A stretch of DNA of 64,000 nt from positions 434,001 to 498,000 of the forward strand of contig JAIUNV010000002.1 of the NCBI GenBank assembly GCA_020161435.1. The letters run 5' to 3'. Both the position numbers and the translations under genes were made by a program. The first letter of the stretch is position 1, and every line of letters begins with the position of its first letter. Source of the DNA: Bacteroidota bacterium. Lineage in GTDB: Bacteria; Bacteroidota; Bacteroidia; Chitinophagales; Chitinophagaceae. Shown here one piece after another: positions 8,714 through 17,162 of the stretch. The notes beneath the pieces are model-generated. The model did not search any database and was not told where the DNA came from. It worked only from the letters and a program-made list of their open reading frames with translations.

Positions 8714-9325
8714 TCAAAGCTTTGGAGCATTGTCTTTCCAGTGCCACAAGTGCAGGCAGGCGTAGGTTTGATACGGGTGCCATTTGGCGGCAATGGCTTG
8801 CATGCGGGCCTTCTGGCGGCGTAGGTCTTTGCTGCGAATGCCGTACAGTAGCAGCATGGCTTGCCGTATGCCCAAATCATCTACCGGAAATACATTGGTG
8901 CGGGCAAGGCTAAACATCAGCAGCATTTCCACCGTCCATTGGCCCACGCCTTTTATTTGTGTCAGCAAGGCTATCACTTCTTCATTGGGCAGGGCATGTA
9001 TTTGTCGGTCGGTCAGTTGTTTTTCCACAAAAAAAGTAGCTACGGCATGTACATAAGTTGCTTTGGCGTGGCTCAACCCAATACTGCGTAGTTGCTCATA
9101 AGAAATGGCCAGCACATCCGTCATGCCTGGTGTTTTTTCTTCGGTAAACAAAGCCAGAAAACGCTGCTGAAACACCGCCGCCACTTTTGTACTGAGCTGC
9201 TGGCTCATAATGGAGAGCATCAACTGTAGTCCAATATTTCTTTTTTTCCTGATAGCAAATACCTGCCCTTGCAGCACTTCAAAAAGTACCGGATCATTTT
9301 TCAACACTTGTACGTATTCCGCCAT
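8714..9325 (-). CDS. DNA-3-methyladenine glycosylase II-like (HhH-GPD)
   Basis: A 203-residue base-excision repair glycosylase. The helix-hairpin-helix plus GPD signature is in the C-terminal half: LTQIKGVGQWTVEMLLMF, followed by NVFPVDDLGIRQAM, in which the second Asp is the catalytic residue of AlkA-type enzymes. No iron-sulfur cysteine cluster is present, which argues against EndoIII/MutY. At 203 residues it lacks the N-terminal AlkA domain and matches the short AlkA/MAG-like form. Its start is only 46 bases from that of mnmD, so the two share a divergent promoter region. Confidence 0.88.
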   Translation of the reverse strand: MAEYVQVLKNDPVLFEVLQGQVFAIRKKRNIGLQLMLSIMSQQLSTKVAAVFQQRFLALFTEEKTPGMTDVLAISYEQLRSIGLSHAKATYVHAVATFFVEKQLTDRQIHALPNEEVIALLTQIKGVGQWTVEMLLMFSLARTNVFPVDDLGIRQAMLLLYGIRSKDLRRQKARMQAIAAKWHPYQTYACLHLWHWKDNAPKL

Positions 9326-9371
9326 AAATCTTAATTGGATGTTTCAACGTTATGCCTGCATATTTGCGCCC

Positions 9372-10046
9372 ATGATGCGTGAATTACATGTGACGAGAGA
9401 TGGGTCGCATACATTGCAGTTGATAAATTCGGAAGTTACATATCATAGCCGGTACGGTGCCATTCAAGAAAGTGAACACGTGTATATTGGTGCCGGCCTA
9501 CAGCCTTTTATTGGTAATACAGAACCTGTGCGCATTTTTGAAATGGGCTTTGGAACAGGACTCAATGCTTTTTTAGCCTACCTCGAGGCCAGAGAAGCCA
9601 AAGTGAAAATAGAGTATGAAGCTGTAGAGGCTTTTCCGCTGGTAAAAGAAGAATACAAGCATTTAAACTATGCTCAGGTAATGGGCAAAAAAGAACTTTG
9701 TGAAGCTTTTCAGATGCTGCACCAAACGCCCTGGAACCGCACCATCCGTATTGGCAGCTGGTTTAGTTTGGTTAAACATCAGGCCAACATGCTTGAGTTT
9801 GCTACCACCAAAAAATTTCACGTCATTTTTTATGATGCCTTTGCCCCCACGGCACAACCCGAACTATGGACGGAAGATGCTTTGGGTAAGATGTACAACC
9901 TGCTACAGCCAAATGGTATTTTAACCACGTATTGCAGCAAAGGCGAAGTAAGACGTAACTTGGAGGCTGTCGGATTTTCGATAGAAAAACTGCCCGGGCC
10001 TTACGGCAAAAGAGAAATGCTGCGGGCACACAAAGCACTTGATTGA
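9372..10046 (+). CDS. mnmD: tRNA 5-methylaminomethyl-2-thiouridine methyltransferase domain protein (MnmD)
   Basis: A 224-residue SAM-dependent methyltransferase of the MnmC-N/DUF752 family, which finishes the mnm5 modification of wobble uridine in certain tRNAs. Motifs: EMGFGTGLNAFLA (SAM loop, residues about 57-69), YEAVEAFPL, the catalytic stretch IFYDAFAPTAQPELWT, and the late TYCSKGEVRRNL and LPGPYGKREML, all characteristic. The FAD domain of fused MnmC is absent, as in many non-enterobacteria. The start at 9372 is the first ATG giving the standard N-terminus; it overlaps the next gene by one base. Confidence 0.88.
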   Translation: MMRELHVTRDGSHTLQLINSEVTYHSRYGAIQESEHVYIGAGLQPFIGNTEPVRIFEMGFGTGLNAFLAYLEAREAKVKIEYEAVEAFPLVKEEYKHLNYAQVMGKKELCEAFQMLHQTPWNRTIRIGSWFSLVKHQANMLEFATTKKFHVIFYDAFAPTAQPELWTEDALGKMYNLLQPNGILTTYCSKGEVRRNLEAVGFSIEKLPGPYGKREMLRAHKALD

Positions 10047-10477
10047 TGAAAAAACTTCTTTGTTTCAGTCTGTATTTTTTCTTGCTATCCTCTGGTGTAT
10101 GGGCGCAAATGCCCAAAGCAGAAGAAGCTATCCGTCAGCTAATGGATATGCAGGAAGATGCCTGGAACCGTGGCGATATTGCAACGTTTATGGAAGGCTA
10201 TTGGAAAAATGATTCTCTTTCTTTTACCGGTGCCGCTGGCCCGGTATATGGCTGGCAAAAAACCTACGATGGCTATCTGAAACGCTACGATTCGCCGGCT
10301 AAAATGGGCAAACTCAGTTTTACGCTGTTACAGCTAAAGCCCCTCGGAAAAAAATTTTACACAGTGGTAGGCAAATGGCATTTGGAAAGAACCGTGGGTA
10401 ATGTGGGCGGTCATTTCACCCTCATTTTGCAACGCTTTGCCAATGGCTGGCGCATCATTTCCGACCATACGAGTTAG
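10046..10477 (+). CDS. Exported SnoaL/DUF4440-like protein
   Basis: A 143-residue protein with a signal peptide (MKKLLCFSLYFFLLSSGVWAQ) followed by a single NTF2-like cone-fold domain: AIRQLMDMQEDAWNRGDIATFMEGYW, then FTGAAGPVYGWQKTYDGY, and the terminal FTLILQRFANGWRIISDHTS. This arrangement is that of DUF4440/SnoaL-like proteins, often periplasmic in Bacteroidota and of unknown function. Its ATG overlaps the mnmD stop (TGATG), implying translational coupling. Its last four bases overlap the convergent membrane protein gene. Confidence 0.8.
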   Translation: MKKLLCFSLYFFLLSSGVWAQMPKAEEAIRQLMDMQEDAWNRGDIATFMEGYWKNDSLSFTGAAGPVYGWQKTYDGYLKRYDSPAKMGKLSFTLLQLKPLGKKFYTVVGKWHLERTVGNVGGHFTLILQRFANGWRIISDHTS

Positions 10478-10716
10478 CCCTGCTGGTCTACATCAAACAG
10501 GGGCACTTCTTTCCACTTTTTTATAATGTACCGCAACAGCACTAAAAAGCTCACAATAAGCCAAGCGTAAAAAACGATGTGCCATACTGCGCCTTGATCT
10601 CCCCAAAACAAGAGGCCCAGTTTTATACCCAACACGGTATTAATCAGCAACCACACCAGCCCAAGGCTCATGGTGTGTAAAATGGTGGCCAAAAACTTCC
10701 TTACCTCGGGTTCCAT
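10474..10716 (-). CDS. Small two-TM membrane protein
   Basis: An 80-residue protein with two hydrophobic helices (TMSLGLVWLLINTVLGIKLGLLFW and AVWHIVFYAWLIVSFLVLLRYII) and short polar ends. Start MEPEVRKF at 10716 is preferred to an upstream extension that contains no hydrophobic or conserved sequence. The layout fits small Bacteroidota inner-membrane proteins of unknown role; no enzymatic motif is present. It converges with the SnoaL-like gene. Confidence 0.65.
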   Translation of the reverse strand: MEPEVRKFLATILHTMSLGLVWLLINTVLGIKLGLLFWGDQGAVWHIVFYAWLIVSFLVLLRYIIKKWKEVPLFDVDQQG

Positions 10717-10845
10717 ACAATATTGAATTTTTAAAAATGACTGGCCGAAAGTCGCACTTTCGGTACAAACAGATGGCATTTAACCGATACATTACAGTGT
10801 TTCGTTAATAAGGTTGCTTTCCTGTCATTTTGGCGCAGCAGCTAT

Positions 10846-10853
10846 TATCTTTG
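10846..10853 (+). promoter_or_regulatory. Bacteroidota -7 box for miaB
   Basis: TATCTTTG matches the -7 consensus TAnnTTTG exactly and lies 26 bases before the chosen miaB start. A TTTTG sits upstream at 828-832 of this kilobase, closer than the usual spacing, so the -33 element is uncertain. Confidence 0.5.
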
Positions 10854-10879
10854 CCCTCCTTCAAATAATTGCCTGCAGC

Positions 10880-12325
10880 ATGCATCAAATTCCAACCACT
10901 GCACCAGATATCAGCACAACGCTCAATGACCACGACGAAAGCCGGCAGGGTGAAGCCTATGCCCCTTTTGCACTGGACCCTAACCAATACAAAAAACATT
11001 TTTACATTGAAAGCTATGGCTGCCAAATGAACTTCAGCGATAGCGAAATTGTGGCGTCCATCCTCAACCAGCATGGCTTTGGCGCCACCCGCAATGTGGA
11101 GGAAGCCGACCTGATTTTGCTCAATACCTGCAGCATTCGGGAAAAAGCCGAACAAACCGTTCGCAAACGCCTCACCGAGTTTCGCAAACTCAAAGAGAGC
11201 AAACCCGGCACCCTGGTGGGCATGCTCGGCTGTATGGCCGAACGCCTCAAGAGCAAACTGCTGGAAGAAGAAAAACTGGTAGACATGGTAGTAGGCCCCG
11301 ATGCCTACCGCACCCTGCCAGCCTTGGTGGAGGAAGCCGAAACCGGTCAGAAAGCAGTGAACGTAATGCTGAGCCGCGATGAAACCTATGCCGATATTTC
11401 ACCTGTTCGCCTCGACAGCAACGGTGTATCTGCCTTTGTGAGCATCATGCGGGGTTGCAACAATATGTGCTCGTTTTGCGTGGTACCCTTTACCCGTGGC
11501 CGTGAACGAAGCCGCGATGACATCAGCATCCTCGCTGAGTGTCAGGACCTGTGGAACCGTGGTTTTAAAGAAGTAACCCTGCTTGGCCAAAACGTAGACA
11601 GCTACTATTTTGTACACGACGATGGCCGCATTGTAAACTTTGCCAATCTGCTCGAAAAAGTAGCTCTCATCAGCCCAGACCTGCGGGTTCGCTTCAGCAC
11701 TTCACATCCCAAAGACATTACCGATGAAGTGCTGCACACCATGGCTAAGTATGAAAACATTTGCAAGTACATACACCTGCCCGTACAAAGCGGCAGCACC
11801 CGTGTGTTGCAACTCATGAACCGCACTTACACCCGTGAATGGTACATGGCCAAGGTAGACCGCATCCGCGAAATACTGCCCGATTGCGGTATCAGCAGCG
11901 ATGTGATTGCCGGCTTCTGCACCGAAACCGAAGAAGACCATCAGGATACACTGAGCATTATGGCGTACAGTAAGTACGACATGAGCTACATGTTTTTTTA
12001 CAGCGAACGCCCCGGCACACTGGCTGCCCGCCGCTATACCGACGATATACCGGAGGATGTGAAAAAGCGTCGGTTGGTGGAAATTGTAGAATTGCAAAAC
12101 CGCCTGAGCCGCGAAAGCAATCTGCAAGACATTGGCAAAACATTTAAAGTACTGATTGAAGGCAACAGCAAACGCAGCGATGCCGACTGGATGGGCCGCA
12201 GCAGTCAAAACAAAGTGGTGGTGTTTCCGAAAGAAAACTACCCGCTGCAAAAAGGCGACTATGTGTGGGTGAAAGTACACGACAGCACACAGGCCACTTT
12301 GCTGGGCAATATTGTAGAAGCATAA
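10880..12325 (+). CDS. miaB: tRNA-2-methylthio-N6-dimethylallyladenosine synthase MiaB
   Basis: A 481-residue radical-SAM methylthiotransferase that converts i6A37 to ms2i6A37 in tRNA. The N-terminal MTTase domain has its three cluster cysteines in [14 protein letters not shown] and MLGCMAE. The radical SAM cluster is [13 protein letters not shown], and FVSIMRG and the TRAM domain at the C-terminus complete the family pattern. Length is close to that of characterised MiaB proteins. ATG 10880 follows a matching -7 box. It is followed by the MntA/HepT pair, whose codon use looks more AT-rich than miaB. Confidence 0.93.
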   Translation: MHQIPTTAPDISTTLNDHDESRQGEAYAPFALDPNQYKKHFYIESYGCQMNFSDSEIVASILNQHGFGATRNVEEADLILLNTCSIREKAEQTVRKRLTEFRKLKESKPGTLVGMLGCMAERLKSKLLEEEKLVDMVVGPDAYRTLPALVEEAETGQKAVNVMLSRDETYADISPVRLDSNGVSAFVSIMRGCNNMCSFCVVPFTRGRERSRDDISILAECQDLWNRGFKEVTLLGQNVDSYYFVHDDGRIVNFANLLEKVALISPDLRVRFSTSHPKDITDEVLHTMAKYENICKYIHLPVQSGSTRVLQLMNRTYTREWYMAKVDRIREILPDCGISSDVIAGFCTETEEDHQDTLSIMAYSKYDMSYMFFYSERPGTLAARRYTDDIPEDVKKRRLVEIVELQNRLSRESNLQDIGKTFKVLIEGNSKRSDADWMGRSSQNKVVVFPKENYPLQKGDYVWVKVHDSTQATLLGNIVEA

Positions 12326-12336
12326 ATACACGGCAG

Positions 12337-12648
12337 ATGCACCCCATTATCGACAACAACAAAAAAGCAATCATTGAACTATGCAAACAGCATGGTATTG
12401 CTTCCTTGTGTGTTTTCGGCAGTGTGCTACGGAATGATTTTGGTCCGGAAAGTGATGTTGATTTTCTGGTTAGTTATGTGCCTGACCAATCGCAACTTGA
12501 AAAGTTCGACGCATTCCTTTCATTGAAAAACAATCTGGAGCATCTTCTAAAAAGAGATGTAGACTTATTGGAAGCTGAAAACATTGACAACAAGTATCTC
12601 CGCTTTTTCATCAACCAAGAAAAACAGTTGTTGTATGGCGAAGCGTGA
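12337..12648 (+). CDS. MntA-like nucleotidyltransferase antitoxin
   Basis: A 103-residue minimal nucleotidyltransferase. The polymerase-beta-type active site is present: CVFGSVLRNDFGPESDVDFLV, i.e. GSx(n)DxD, with the two metal-binding Asp residues, and the third carboxylate in KRDVDLLEA. In MntA/HepT systems this protein AMPylates the HepT RNase and silences it. The gene overlaps the HepT-like gene by 14 bases, the normal arrangement. Confidence 0.85.
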   Translation: MHPIIDNNKKAIIELCKQHGIASLCVFGSVLRNDFGPESDVDFLVSYVPDQSQLEKFDAFLSLKNNLEHLLKRDVDLLEAENIDNKYLRFFINQEKQLLYGEA

Positions 12649-13015
12649 TTTGATTGTGCGACTGGAGGATATCCGAACAAAGATCCTCGCCATTGAGTCA
12701 ATTCTTCAAGAAGCTGGCGAAGAATCTTCTATGCTGAAAAGTGAAGTCTACAAGCTTGCCTTGGAAAGGTCTTTCGAAATAATTGGAGAAGCATTGTACC
12801 AGATTCAGAAACAGCACGAATTTCAACCAGTATCAGACATGAGCAGAATTATCAGCTTACGTCATTTATTGGCGCATGATTATTTCAAAATAAACCACTC
12901 CCTATTGTGGGCTTTAGCGACAGAAAAAATTCCTGTTTTAAAAAAGGAAATACTTGACTGGATTGACAGAGAGAATCTCCGTCTTTTTGGAACTATACAT
13001 CCTGAAATAGATTAA
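12635..13015 (+). CDS. HepT-like RNase toxin
   Basis: A 126-residue helical protein of the HEPN/HepT family. The R-x4-6-H catalytic motif appears as LRHLLAHDYFKI (Arg, then His and a Tyr), including the Tyr that is the usual AMPylation target. In this family the toxin is an RNA-cleaving enzyme neutralised by the adjacent MntA nucleotidyltransferase. Start MAKRDLIVRLEDI lies inside the end of the antitoxin gene; a longer upstream extension has no family similarity. The pair is a chromosomal type VII toxin-antitoxin module. Confidence 0.82.
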   Translation: MAKRDLIVRLEDIRTKILAIESILQEAGEESSMLKSEVYKLALERSFEIIGEALYQIQKQHEFQPVSDMSRIISLRHLLAHDYFKINHSLLWALATEKIPVLKKEILDWIDRENLRLFGTIHPEID

Positions 13016-13030
13016 GAAGGATACAACAAC

Positions 13031-14317
13031 ATGAGCGACTTACAATCGATAAAAAACAGGTTTGGCATTATTGGCAATGCGCCGGCACTCAACCATGCAT
13101 TGCATGTGGCCGTGCAGGTAGCCAACACCGACCTCAGCGTACTCATCAGCGGCGAAAGCGGCGTGGGTAAAGAAGTGTTTAGCCAAATCATTCATTCGCT
13201 ATCGCCCCGCAAGCACAATCCGTTTATTGCGGTCAACTGTGGCGCCATACCCGAAGGCACCATCGACAGCGAATTGTTTGGCCACGAAAAAGGCTCCTTC
13301 ACTGGTGCTGTAGATGCCCGCAAAGGCTATTTTGAAACAGTAAATGGTGGCACCATTTTTCTCGATGAAATTGGGGAGATGCCACTGGGCACACAGGCCC
13401 GCTTACTGCGGGTATTGGAAACCGGCGAATTCATAAGGGTGGGCTCCAGCAAGGTACAGAAAACTGATGTGCGGGTGATAGCTGCCACCAACCGCAACCT
13501 GCTGCAGGAAGCGCATAAAGGCCGCTTTCGTGAAGATTTGTATTATCGCCTCAACTCGGTACCCATTCGCATTCCATCGCTCAGAGACCGGCAGGAAGAT
13601 ATTCCGCTGCTGTTCAGAAAGTTTGTGATTGATTTTGCGGAGCGGTACAATACAACACCTGTGCAGCTTGATGAAGAAGCCCGCCAAATGATGATGCATT
13701 ACCCATGGCGGGGCAATGTGCGGGAACTGAAAAATATTGCTGAACAAATAAGTGTGCTTGCCAAATCGAAACAGATTAATGCACTGGAATTAAAACCTTT
13801 TTTACCAGAAGCACCGCTCAACCATTTACCCGTACTGGCCAGTAATTTTACCGATAACGGAAGCGGATTTGTGAGTGAAACAACATTCGCCAACGAACGG
13901 GATATTTTATACAAATTCATCTTCGACCTGAAGAAGGATGTGAATGAAATGAAACGCATGTTTGTGGAGTTGGTCAACAATCCTTCGGCTGTAGCAGCTA
14001 CGCAGGGCTTTCAGGATGTGATGAATGACAACAACAACCTGATGCCACATGATGTAAGCCACGCCGCTTACAACCTGCCGGCCAAAACCAACACCAATAC
14101 TGCACCGGTATACATTCAGCAACCAGAAGCAGCTGTACCATTCGATCAACACGAAGAGGTGGACGAATCGCTGAACATAGCCGATATGGAAAAAGAACTC
14201 ATCATAAAGGCATTGAAAAAACACAGGAGCAAACGAAAGGATGCTGCACTCGATTTGGGTATCAGCGAACGTACGCTATACCGCAAACTGAAAGAATACG
14301 ACATTGAAGACCTGTAA
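13031..14317 (+). CDS. Sigma54-dependent transcriptional activator without receiver domain
   Basis: A 428-residue AAA+ enhancer-binding protein. The ATPase starts almost at the N-terminus (Walker A GESGVGKE, residues 41-48; sigma54-contact loop GSFTGA, 88-93, where GAFTGA is canonical; Walker B GTIFLDEIGEM; arginine finger region FREDLYYRLN). A variable middle part follows, and a C-terminal Fis-type helix-turn-helix (KHRSKRKDAALDLGISERTLYRKLKEY) binds DNA. No receiver or sensor domain precedes the AAA+ core, so control may come from a partner protein. It heads the run leading to lptE and secG, an order often seen in Bacteroidota. Confidence 0.9.
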   Translation: MSDLQSIKNRFGIIGNAPALNHALHVAVQVANTDLSVLISGESGVGKEVFSQIIHSLSPRKHNPFIAVNCGAIPEGTIDSELFGHEKGSFTGAVDARKGYFETVNGGTIFLDEIGEMPLGTQARLLRVLETGEFIRVGSSKVQKTDVRVIAATNRNLLQEAHKGRFREDLYYRLNSVPIRIPSLRDRQEDIPLLFRKFVIDFAERYNTTPVQLDEEARQMMMHYPWRGNVRELKNIAEQISVLAKSKQINALELKPFLPEAPLNHLPVLASNFTDNGSGFVSETTFANERDILYKFIFDLKKDVNEMKRMFVELVNNPSAVAATQGFQDVMNDNNNLMPHDVSHAAYNLPAKTNTNTAPVYIQQPEAAVPFDQHEEVDESLNIADMEKELIIKALKKHRSKRKDAALDLGISERTLYRKLKEYDIEDL

Positions 14318-14368
14318 ATCATTTTACGAGGTGTTTGCTTTGATAGAACAAACAATAAAAAGTGTTGC

Positions 14369-14881
14369 ATGAATACAACCGGAAAAATAAAGTGGAGTTG
14401 GCTGTTGTGGGCATTGGTATTGATTGCCCCTGCCTGTGGAGTTTATACATTTAAAGACGTGAGCATTCCGGCAGAAATCAAAACCGTGAAAGTAAACTTC
14501 ATTGAAAATAAAGCCCGGTTGGTAAACCCACGCCTCAGCCCTGCCCTTACGGATAAGTTGCAGCAAAAAATTGTGAGTCAAACCAAACTTATACGTACCA
14601 ATAATGAAGATGCCGACTGGGTGATTAGCGGTGCGGTGAGTGATTATTCCATCAGCACATCGGGCCTGAGTGCTCAGCAGGCCAGCACTAACCGCCTTAC
14701 AGTAGTAGTACAAATAAGCCTGCGGGATAATATAATCAATAAAACCACCGAATATTCGGTGAACAAAAGCTTCGATTTCAGCGCCACCAAAACTTTGCAA
14801 CAGGCAGAAAGCGAACTTGGCGATGAGCTCATCAGAGGAGTAACCGACGAAATTTTCAACCGGCTTTTTTCCAATTGGTAA
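14369..14881 (+). CDS. lptE: LPS-assembly lipoprotein LptE
   Basis: A 170-residue lipoprotein: hydrophobic signal WSWLLWALVLIAPAC with a lipidated Cys, then GVYTFKDVSIPAEIKTVKVNFI, the conserved opening of Bacteroidota LptE, which plugs the LptD barrel during LPS delivery to the outer surface. The remainder (DADWVISGAVSDYSIS ... TTEYSVNKSFDFSATKTL) follows the LptE alpha/beta fold. Its place between the sigma54 activator and secG is a conserved neighbourhood in the phylum. Confidence 0.85.
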   Translation: MNTTGKIKWSWLLWALVLIAPACGVYTFKDVSIPAEIKTVKVNFIENKARLVNPRLSPALTDKLQQKIVSQTKLIRTNNEDADWVISGAVSDYSISTSGLSAQQASTNRLTVVVQISLRDNIINKTTEYSVNKSFDFSATKTLQQAESELGDELIRGVTDEIFNRLFSNW

Positions 14882-14901
14882 TTGCCCCCTACTTTCGGCA
14901 C

Positions 14902-15642
14902 ATGCTTGCAAGCAAAAACACCATATTGCCATCGTTGGAAACAGCTGCCGATGTAACCTCATTGGCACTGCAATATCCGTGGTATCCCACGGCGCAGCTG
15001 TGGCTGAGTGAGCAAGGCGATAGAAATGCTCCGGGCAAGCTAGCGGCTTTTGTGCAGCATCCGCTACGGGTGCATGTTTTGCTATCTGCAGCCACCACAA
15101 CTGAGAGTGAGAATGCTTCACAGGTTGATGATGCAACCGTTGCCATGGCTGCGGAGACCGCATCTATTGAACCGCAAGAAACCATTACCCATGAGCCGGT
15201 TCATCTGCCCGAAGCGCCGGAAGAAACCACACAACCTTCCCTTACGCTGCAACCTGCAGCAGCTGGCAGCACCGACGAAGACCTCCTGTTTTTGCCCTAT
15301 CATACGGTAGATTATTTTGCAGCCCTTGGTATAAAAATGGATGCCAGCCAACTGGGCACCACCCGTTTTGATACGCAGCTAAAAAGCTTTACGCAGTGGC
15401 TCAAAACCATGAAACGCATCAACTACCAAACGGGCGAAATGAACAGCGATCCGTTGGTTGAGCAACAAGCTAAGGCATCGGTACTGGCAAAAGAAATAGT
15501 TACCGAGGCCATGGCCGATGTGCTGGCACGCCAGGGAATGCGGCCGCAAGCCATTGCGGTGTACCAGAAATTATCTTTGCTGCATCCTGAAAAATCCGTT
15601 TTCTTTGCAGCCCAAATCGAAAAATTAAAAGCCGAAAAATGA
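14902..15642 (+). CDS. Conserved Bacteroidota protein between lptE and secG
   Basis: A 246-residue protein of unknown function. The N-terminal segment (LETAADVTSLALQYPWYPTAQLWLSEQG) and C-terminal helices (SVLAKEIVTEAMADVLARQGMRPQAIAVYQKLSLLHPEKSVFFAAQIEKL) flank a low-complexity acidic/Pro-Thr middle. The C-terminal part looks like a single TPR-like hairpin (QAIAVYQKLSLLHP). No signal peptide. It overlaps secG by four bases (ATGA), which implies tight coupling with the Sec channel subunit. Confidence 0.7.
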   Translation: MLASKNTILPSLETAADVTSLALQYPWYPTAQLWLSEQGDRNAPGKLAAFVQHPLRVHVLLSAATTTESENASQVDDATVAMAAETASIEPQETITHEPVHLPEAPEETTQPSLTLQPAAAGSTDEDLLFLPYHTVDYFAALGIKMDASQLGTTRFDTQLKSFTQWLKTMKRINYQTGEMNSDPLVEQQAKASVLAKEIVTEAMADVLARQGMRPQAIAVYQKLSLLHPEKSVFFAAQIEKLKAEK

Positions 15643-15992
15643 CCATACTTTTTCTCATCCTGATTGTGTTGGCAAGTGTAATTCTTGGACTGATTATTTT
15701 GGTACAAAACCCCAAAGGTGGTGGCCTCACCGGCAATGTAGCTGGCTTGGGCAATCAGTTTATGGGTGTAAAGCAAACTACGGATGTGCTCGAAAAAGGC
15801 ACCTGGTTATTTGCAGCCATCATTGGTATTTTGTGCATTGTAAGCGTACTGTTTATGGGTACGCAAGATGCCGGCAAGTCGGCCATCGACCGTGTAAGCG
15901 GTAGCGGTGTACCTGCGCAAACCACGCCAAAAGCTACGCCACCGGCTGCAACCACTACTCCCGCTCCTGCAAAGGCTGATAGCGGAAAATAA
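15639..15992 (+). CDS. secG: Preprotein translocase subunit SecG
   Basis: A 117-residue membrane protein with two helices (LFLILIVLASVILGLIILVQ and WLFAAIIGILCIVSVLFMG) joined by the family-specific loop NPKGGGLTGNVAGLGNQFMG. It is the small accessory subunit of SecYEG. The Ala/Pro/Thr-rich tail is an ordinary Bacteroidota extension. It is followed by a strong intrinsic terminator at 16021-16050. Confidence 0.92.
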   Translation: MTILFLILIVLASVILGLIILVQNPKGGGLTGNVAGLGNQFMGVKQTTDVLEKGTWLFAAIIGILCIVSVLFMGTQDAGKSAIDRVSGSGVPAQTTPKATPPAATTTPAPAKADSGK

Positions 15993-16020
15993 TTTGATTG
16001 TACATTTTTTACCGATAGAA

Positions 16021-16050
16021 AAATCCTGCTGACATCAGCAGGATTTTTTT
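16021..16050 (+). terminator. Intrinsic terminator after secG
   Basis: Twelve-base arms AAATCCTGCTGA and TCAGCAGGATTT around a two-base loop, followed by a T run. It closes the sigma54 regulator-lptE-secG transcription unit. Confidence 0.85.
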
Positions 16051-16103
16051 TGCAAATTGCCACATCATTTTCTTTGCTGTTCTTCCCATTCAACACGTTT
16101 TGT

Positions 16104-17150
16104 ATGCTTAAAAAAATAATGAAGGTTTTGTTTGCACTGGGCCTACTGCTGTTGCTGGCAGCCTGGTGGCTGTTTTTCAAAAGCATCACCGGCTTCGACA
16201 AATCTTTTGAATACGTGTACATACCAACGGGCACCAACAGCCAGGCTCAACTACTGAAAGCCCTGCAGCAAAATGGCAGCATCAGCAGCACCAGCGGATT
16301 TCATTTGCTGGCTACCGCCACAGGGTATTACAACAATATAAAGCCCGGCAAATACCGCATCGAAAAAGGAAGCAATGCCTTCAGCATTTTTCGTATGCTA
16401 AAAGCTGGCCGGCAAACCGAAGTAAAACTGGTGATAGGTAAAATAAGGCTGGCAGAAGAATGGGCACAAAAAATGGGACAGCTCATAGAAACGGACAGCG
16501 CCAGCATTATGCGTTTTTTGCGCAGCAAGGATAGCCTGAAAACATTGGGCGTAGATACCAGCACCTGGCCTACATTACTCATTCAGAACACCTATAACAT
16601 TTACTGGACGCAGGATTTCGGCACCGTGATGAAACGCCTAAAAAAAGAACAAGCCAAATGGTGGGCGCAAAAAGAACGGATGCAAAAAGCAGCTACTTTG
16701 GGCTACACTGCCGAACAGGTCTACACCATTGCCAGCATTGTAGAAGAAGAAACCAACATGACTGAAGACAAGCCCCTCGTAGCAAGTGTATACATCAACC
16801 GGCTGCGCAAAGGCATGCCCCTGCAAGCCGACCCGACAGTGCGGTTTGCCCGAAAAGACTTTGCCAGCAACAGGGTGTTTTATAATCACCTGAAAACGCC
16901 TTCGCCCTACAATACCTACCTCAACAAAGGCCTGCCCCCCGGCCCTATTTGTGTACCCTCGGTAGCTACGCTGGATGCAGTACTCAAAGCACCGGCTACT
17001 GATTATATTTACTTTGTGGCAAAGCCAGATTTTAGCGGATATTCCGTTTTCAACAGTAGCTATACCGAGCACAGCAAAGCCGCCAAATTGTATCAAGACA
17101 GCCTGACGGCTTACCTTGCCAGAAAAGCGGCCAAAGCTGCTGGCAAATAA
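16104..17150 (+). CDS. mltG: Endolytic murein transglycosylase MltG
   Basis: A 348-residue inner-membrane-anchored lytic transglycosylase that trims nascent glycan strands. A single N-terminal membrane segment (VLFALGLLLLLAAWWLFF) is followed by a LysM-like region and the YceG core. The catalytic Glu sits in IASIVEEETN, and the family block VYINRLRKGMPLQADPTVRFA, then SPYNTYLNKGLPPGPICVPS, is unmistakable. Start 16104 (MLKKIMKV) is chosen; a TTG extension from 16050 overlaps the terminator. The YihY gene follows 12 bases later. Confidence 0.92.
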   Translation: MLKKIMKVLFALGLLLLLAAWWLFFKSITGFDKSFEYVYIPTGTNSQAQLLKALQQNGSISSTSGFHLLATATGYYNNIKPGKYRIEKGSNAFSIFRMLKAGRQTEVKLVIGKIRLAEEWAQKMGQLIETDSASIMRFLRSKDSLKTLGVDTSTWPTLLIQNTYNIYWTQDFGTVMKRLKKEQAKWWAQKERMQKAATLGYTAEQVYTIASIVEEETNMTEDKPLVASVYINRLRKGMPLQADPTVRFARKDFASNRVFYNHLKTPSPYNTYLNKGLPPGPICVPSVATLDAVLKAPATDYIYFVAKPDFSGYSVFNSSYTEHSKAAKLYQDSLTAYLARKAAKAAGK

Positions 17151-17162
17151 GCAGCAACAAGG

